In this document: positions 59,503 to 64,000 of the stretch, piece by piece
How positions within the stretch are numbered: the stretch's first letter is position 1
How the letters are laid out: each line of letters starts with the position of its first letter
Assembly (NCBI GenBank): GCA_002786025.1
Contig: NHNW01000073.1
Location: 1 to 64,000 of the forward strand
Source: Zasmidium citrigriseum
Taxonomy: Eukaryota; Ascomycota; Dothideomycetes; Mycosphaerellales; Mycosphaerellaceae
Reading direction: 5' to 3'
Length of the DNA: 64,000 nt
Program-made: the position numbers and the translations under genes
Notes under the pieces: model-generated
Told to the model about the DNA's origin: nothing
Seen by the model: only the letters and a program-made list of their open reading frames with translations
Databases searched by the model: none

Positions 59503-60219
59503 GGAGTGTAAAATGGCGAGATTCTCTAGACTGCTCGTGTATGAGGTACGGCCGCGGAGAAGGTTCTCGCCTCGTCCTCGAGCTAGACTACCTGTTATAT
59601 AGCTCAGCCGCAAGAGGCTGCAGGCGGCCCCCAAAACTTCTAGAACAACAATCTCTCCGTTCTTCTCGATCTTTCTGCGCGCTTTTGATCAAAATGCATT
59701 CCCATCGAAGTCCGAAGCGCAGATTTTTAGAAGGGGTGAAAACCTCCCGAATCGGAACAGAAAAGTGCATCCAGTGAAGAACTCAAGGTCCGTAGAGGCT
59801 ACCATCCCACAGCTCCAGAACCGTCTCGACAGTAGGGCAGCGTGACCGATTGGAGATCGTTGATTTCATGGACCCGATGATGCACTCGGCCAACATCATT
59901 GACGTCGGCCTAAAGTGTCTCGACATGCTCCGATGGAGCGATCTAGCCGCCAGGCTCTGTCCGAAGGACAGCCCTCTCGCATAGTGGACCACATTTGCTT
60001 TTGCATAGCAGCAGAAGGTACATCGGGTCCTATACCAAGCCCGTCTATGTAATACATGAATCTTTCGCTTTTGTACGAAATGACTCTTACTATATATGGT
60101 CTGTCTCGTATGATCCATCTATAATACCGTCGAAGGACTGAGAAGTACAACCACAAAGGAACATCCCTGAACGGCGATGATAGACATGTTTCTGAAAAAA
60201 TGTTTGGTGGGCAGTGGTG
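59503..60219. other. Intergenic region, no gene recognised
   Basis: 717 bp between the SNF2 start and the stop of the zinc-finger gene. Short minus-strand frames (59,783-60,156) show no resemblance to known proteins. It includes the SNF2 promoter. Confidence 0.6.
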
Positions 60220-63200
60220 CTAAGGCAGCTGTGACTGATATCCAGACTCCGACGGCATGGCAGTCTGGCCCATAGAATCCCTCAGGCCTTCGAAGTTGTT
60301 GTGCCAGTTTGAAGGCCCCACCGTAGCCATTTGAAATTCTACAGGTGGTATCGGATACTGCGACGTTGTCTTGACCTGCGAAGAGGTAGAGCTGACCACG
60401 CTTGGGGCACAAGCCACCACCAATCTCCAAAGCGGCGAATCCGGTTGACTCGCTGGACTGCCTGTCTCGACCAACGCTTGCCACACCATGCCAAGCACGC
60501 CTTCCAATTTCCGGTAGTCATCTGATGGCTGGGCACTGCGCTGCTGAAGACGCCGTACGTCCTTCTGGAGGTCAAAGAGAGGTTCTAATGCCTTCGTTAC
60601 CCGATTCATAACGTCCTTTCCATCGAGCTCAGTAGCAACGTGGCCGCTTGAGATTGAAAGCTCAGGTCGTGGTTGTTCTGCCGTGGTGAGGGCCTCTCCA
60701 CAGTTCTGCGCATTTCCTTGCGGACGCAAAGCTTCGATGTTCTGTGCACACCATTCGTCAAAGTTGAAATCAATCAAAGAGTCAGGGTCGAACAGGGTTA
60801 ATTCTTCATCAACAGTTTCGAAGCCAGGAGGAGCCGCTGCATCCGGATATTGCAAACGAAACAATGCCAGCCACTGCTGTTCTTTGGTGTGCAGACAAAC
60901 GCATGGAAGTTCCGCTATAGTGTCTGACTCAATTTGTTGACGACGACAGCCGGGGACTGTGCATACTTTCGTGCATGTATGTTTCTTGAGAGCATCGAGG
61001 CTGGGAAACTTGTTGAAGCAGGAATGGCAGGCATGCCATAGATGAAGTCCACACCGAAGATGCTTCCTATGAGTGGTTAGCAGGGCTACATCCAAAATCA
61101 ATAAGACATGCAATCATACTGCAGTTCTGACAGGTGCTCATATCTCTTTCCATGTGAAGGATATCGCAAGGGTTCTCCCGCGTGGAAAATGCATGGCAGT
61201 AGGGTCGCTTGGGTTCCAGCCGACGCAACGCCGTCGACTTGTCGCCGTTTCGGATGATTAGATTGATTACCTTCTTGATCTCCATCATCTGGAGCAAGCG
61301 GTCTTTTCCCTCTGGATTTTGCGCTGGATGACTGATTGCCACTATGAAACTCACTGCTCTGTGCTGGAGCACTCGTTCGTCCGTCGGCAGTTGCTGATCG
61401 GAATGTAAGGTCAGAAAGTATGCCGATTCTGTCAGAGCCAAGGTTGACAGGCACTGTCTGAGCCCTTTCAAACCTTCTTGAAAATCGAGTAGCGCCGTGG
61501 CAAATCGGCTGCGGTTCAGCACTGGCGCAGCGTGCAGTCCGGTCGTGATTTTTGCTTGCAGTCTCTTTGTCCAAGTGAAGGGAGGGCAGCGGGGCGAGAG
61601 ACGATGAAGGCTGTGTGTTCGCAAGTAGTCGTTGCACACGCGTCGAAAGTGCACGGAGAATAGTATCGATCTTGTTGCACAAGTCTTGGACGATGTCATG
61701 CGACTGCTCATCAAAAGATTTCGTGTTAGACTGTGCGTCGGCTGCCAACCCGTGCATTTCATGCGCGGTGGAGTTATCGGAGTCGAGATTCTGCGCAAGT
61801 TCAAGTAATAGATGCAACGTCATTCGAGATTCCGCAGCGTGATTCACCTCATCCAACAGACGTTGACCCCAAAGAGTATTTGTGGGCCCTCCTCCGGCTT
61901 CATAGGGTCGGAGAGTTACGTCTGCTCCTTGAAGAGACCCATGTGTGCATTCCCGAGCAATGCGAGAGACCAAGTTCAGATACGATGTTTCGTGTCCTGA
62001 TGTCTCGACCCGAACAAATAAACGACGATCCCTCGTCACGAGAATATAGCTGCAATTCTCGAGTGCCGGTGTTGGGGTGCGCATGTCGGAAGGCCGCGAG
62101 AGAAGGGCCTCGTGATTCTCTGTAGTTGAATCCCTTCGCACTTGCCCGCTCATGAGGTCATTTGTGCACTGCTCTTCTGCTCCTACGTCTGGGAGTGGCT
62201 GTGAATGACGTATGCTGGCATCGGGATCAAGACGAGAGTTAGAAGGGTGGTCGTAAGCCTTGAAGTCTACGTTAGGAGCTTGCGGCGCCGCCTTTTCCCT
62301 TGAAGTCAAAGATCCGTCCTTACTTGGCCCAAGGCTGTGTCCAAAAGGAGAGAGTTCCTGCTCAGTGCTCGGAACTTGACGACCCTGATCCATACCAGCG
62401 GAGTTGGAATGATTCTGCGTCGCAGAGTTGGAGCCGAGAGTGTCTAGATCCTCCATGACAGGCAGCTCGATCGTCGTTTTAGTAGTCATCAATTCAGTCG
62501 CCGGCATCCCTTGCTCTTGCCGCCTGAATGCTTCCAGGTTTCGTTCTGCCTTTGTTCTCTGGGTGACACAGTCGGTACCTGCCCCCGAACGCCAGTGTCG
62601 CTCTAAGGCATCTTTCCGCCCAAATTGTCGACGACAACCCCAAGTACTCCCATTTTCGAAAGCTCCGTAGCACACATGATTCTTCATACCGGTATGTCCC
62701 TCTTCATGTCGCTTACAATCACGCTGTCTTGCGAAATTCTTACCACACACACCACAGCCAAATTCGAGGGCTGCAGTATGTGTTTTCATATGTGATGAGA
62801 GTTCAAATGCTCGCGTGAAACGCTTAGGACAGTGCTCGCACTGGAAAGTTTGGGGTCCCCTGCGTTTCCGTCTCGCTGGCTCGACCGGATCTCTGATCTG
62901 TTGCGTGACAGGTCCCGGAGCAGTCGAGTCTTCTGTCGGCTGCTCTTTTGGCACAGCTGAGTTCTCTTGTTCTGCTTGTGGCTCTGCTTCGATGGTCTCA
63001 TCTGGGAAATCATCCTCTGTCGGTTCTGATGGATGCAATTCGGCGACGTGCTTCGCCAGATCCCTCGCAGTGGGGAAACCGAATGTTGCGTAAACACAGC
63101 CAGCACTTGTGCAGCAGTGGGCCCGTTCATGCTTCTTCACGTGCGCGTCACGCGCATCCTCGGTAGCAAATCCTTCGTGAAACCATTCACAATACGTTCG

Positions 63201-64000
63201 ATCGCACTTATAAAGCTGCACGCCATAGAAGTTTGCCAGTGTATCGATAGAGCCCGGCGACGACAGAGTTGCTTCCATACGGGAACGCACCTGGCCCAAG
63301 ATCTGGAAGATGTCTGAAGTTTGTATCGCTCCGGGTTCAGGGGCATTAGCTGACATCAGGCAATGCATTGATGACATGCTGTCTCTCAATCGATCGTAGA
63401 TGGACAAGTCGGCAATTCGATCCGTGAGGTCCTCAATGCGCTTGGTTGGCTTGCTCAGTTTCCCCGGCTCTCTCCAGTGAAGTTTGAAGAACGTCTCGAG
63501 AGCCTCAATCAGTCCCGGGGAGATAATGGGTTCTGGAGATGCTTGGAGGACCTCTTCAATGTGAGATGTCCAAGACATAATCGCGTATTCCATAAATGCG
63601 TACGTTCCATCGAGAATCGCCTGGCGTAGGACATCTTCTCCACACCCGGCTGAGAAAGCTGGTAGACTGAGGTACTTGAGACAAAGCTCTGCAATTGAAG
63701 TGTGCTCCTCTGCCAAGTTGACATAGCCGTTGCTCACCAGGTACCTGGCATATATTAGCTCTGTTTGTAATGCATAGCTAAGGGTCACTTACGGTCTGAC
63801 TGTCGAATGTGCAAATATCACATCTCCATTCGGCATTTCTTCGATGAGAGCACCGCAGAGGTCTTTAGCCTCGCCGTGCAACTGGTGTCTCTGGAAGTCC
63901 ACTATCTGATTGTCCAAGTCGATCGAGATAGCCGCCTGTATCTCACGCCATTTGAGAGGTCTGGTGGCACAGGCTATCCATACCAGAAGCCGTTTTGCGT
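60220..64000 (-). CDS. NACHT-type fungal NLR-like protein, C-terminal part with C2H2 zinc fingers
   Basis: The gene runs off the right edge, so its N-terminus is missing. In-window exons are 64,000-63,793, 63,744-61,120 and 61,066-60,220 (1,225 residues); both introns (48 and 53 bp) have CTAAC-like branch points or good GT-AG ends. The first 90 residues match the region after the NACHT domain in fungal STAND NTPases: RPLKWREIQAA, SKDLCG-like, VIFAHSTVR and LCLKYLSLPAF blocks. Then come a CDRTYCEWFHEGF / KKHERAHCCTSAGC zinc-binding pair, a basic RRKRRG stretch, two classical C2H2 fingers (FQCEHCPKRF and FGCGVCGKNF), a WGCRRQFGRKDALERH finger and a C-terminal HACHSCFNKFPSLDALKKH finger after an intron. 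Fungal NACHT proteins are linked to self/non-self recognition. The NACHT domain itself lies outside the window, so this is strong inference only. Confidence 0.82.

Noticed and set aside
59783..60156. Minus-strand frames between the SNF2 and zinc-finger genes
   Set aside because: They are short, overlapping and without family resemblance. They could only be untranslated regions of the neighbouring genes.

Overview
The window is nuclear DNA of a filamentous ascomycete, most likely a Dothideomycete (this taxon is inferred). The right 27 kb carries intron-containing genes with 45-75 bp introns, GT-AG ends and CTGAC/CTAAC branch points, and fungus-typical families: an asco-laccase, a LicD protein, an MFS sugar transporter, a RAD5/16-like SNF2 protein and a NACHT-type C2H2 protein. 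The left 37 kb shows repeat-induced point mutation (RIP), a process confined to Pezizomycotina-like fungi.

Layout. 1-36,924 is one continuous block of dead transposable elements. CpA and TpG have been almost completely turned into TpA while CpG is still common, so nearly every stop in the relic frames is TAG. Inside it sits a nearly complete, minus-strand Gypsy-type LTR element (6,846-22,557; 15.7 kb; 368-bp LTRs; ATAC target duplication; polypurine tract next to the 3' LTR). Reading through the RIP stops, I find gag-protease, then RT-RNase H-integrase, then two further long reading frames that I do not recognise. Copies of a palindromic motif lie at every boundary between these frames. The flanking outer repeat DNA holds further relic frames and several tandem repeats, which I could only partly resolve.

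36,925-64,000 is ordinary gene-bearing DNA with a sharp edge against the RIP block. In order: glutathione S-transferase (+), MFS sugar transporter (+), secreted aldose 1-epimerase (-), laccase-type multicopper oxidase (-), a 2.9-kb gap, amidase (-), a 2.1-kb gap, LicD-family protein (+), F-box-like protein (-), a small secreted six-cysteine protein (+), SNF2/RING ATPase (-), and the C-terminal 1,225 residues of a NACHT-type zinc-finger protein (-) that runs off the right edge.

The first genes next to the RIP block share themes of detoxification, sugar uptake, sugar conversion and extracellular oxidation, but nothing shows that they form one regulated cluster. The right end pairs a chromatin/DNA-repair type ATPase with a probable fungal NLR (NOD-like receptor). 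The most unusual items are the four-frame retroelement with its boundary palindromes, the paired CG/TA differences between its LTRs, and the six-cysteine secreted protein.
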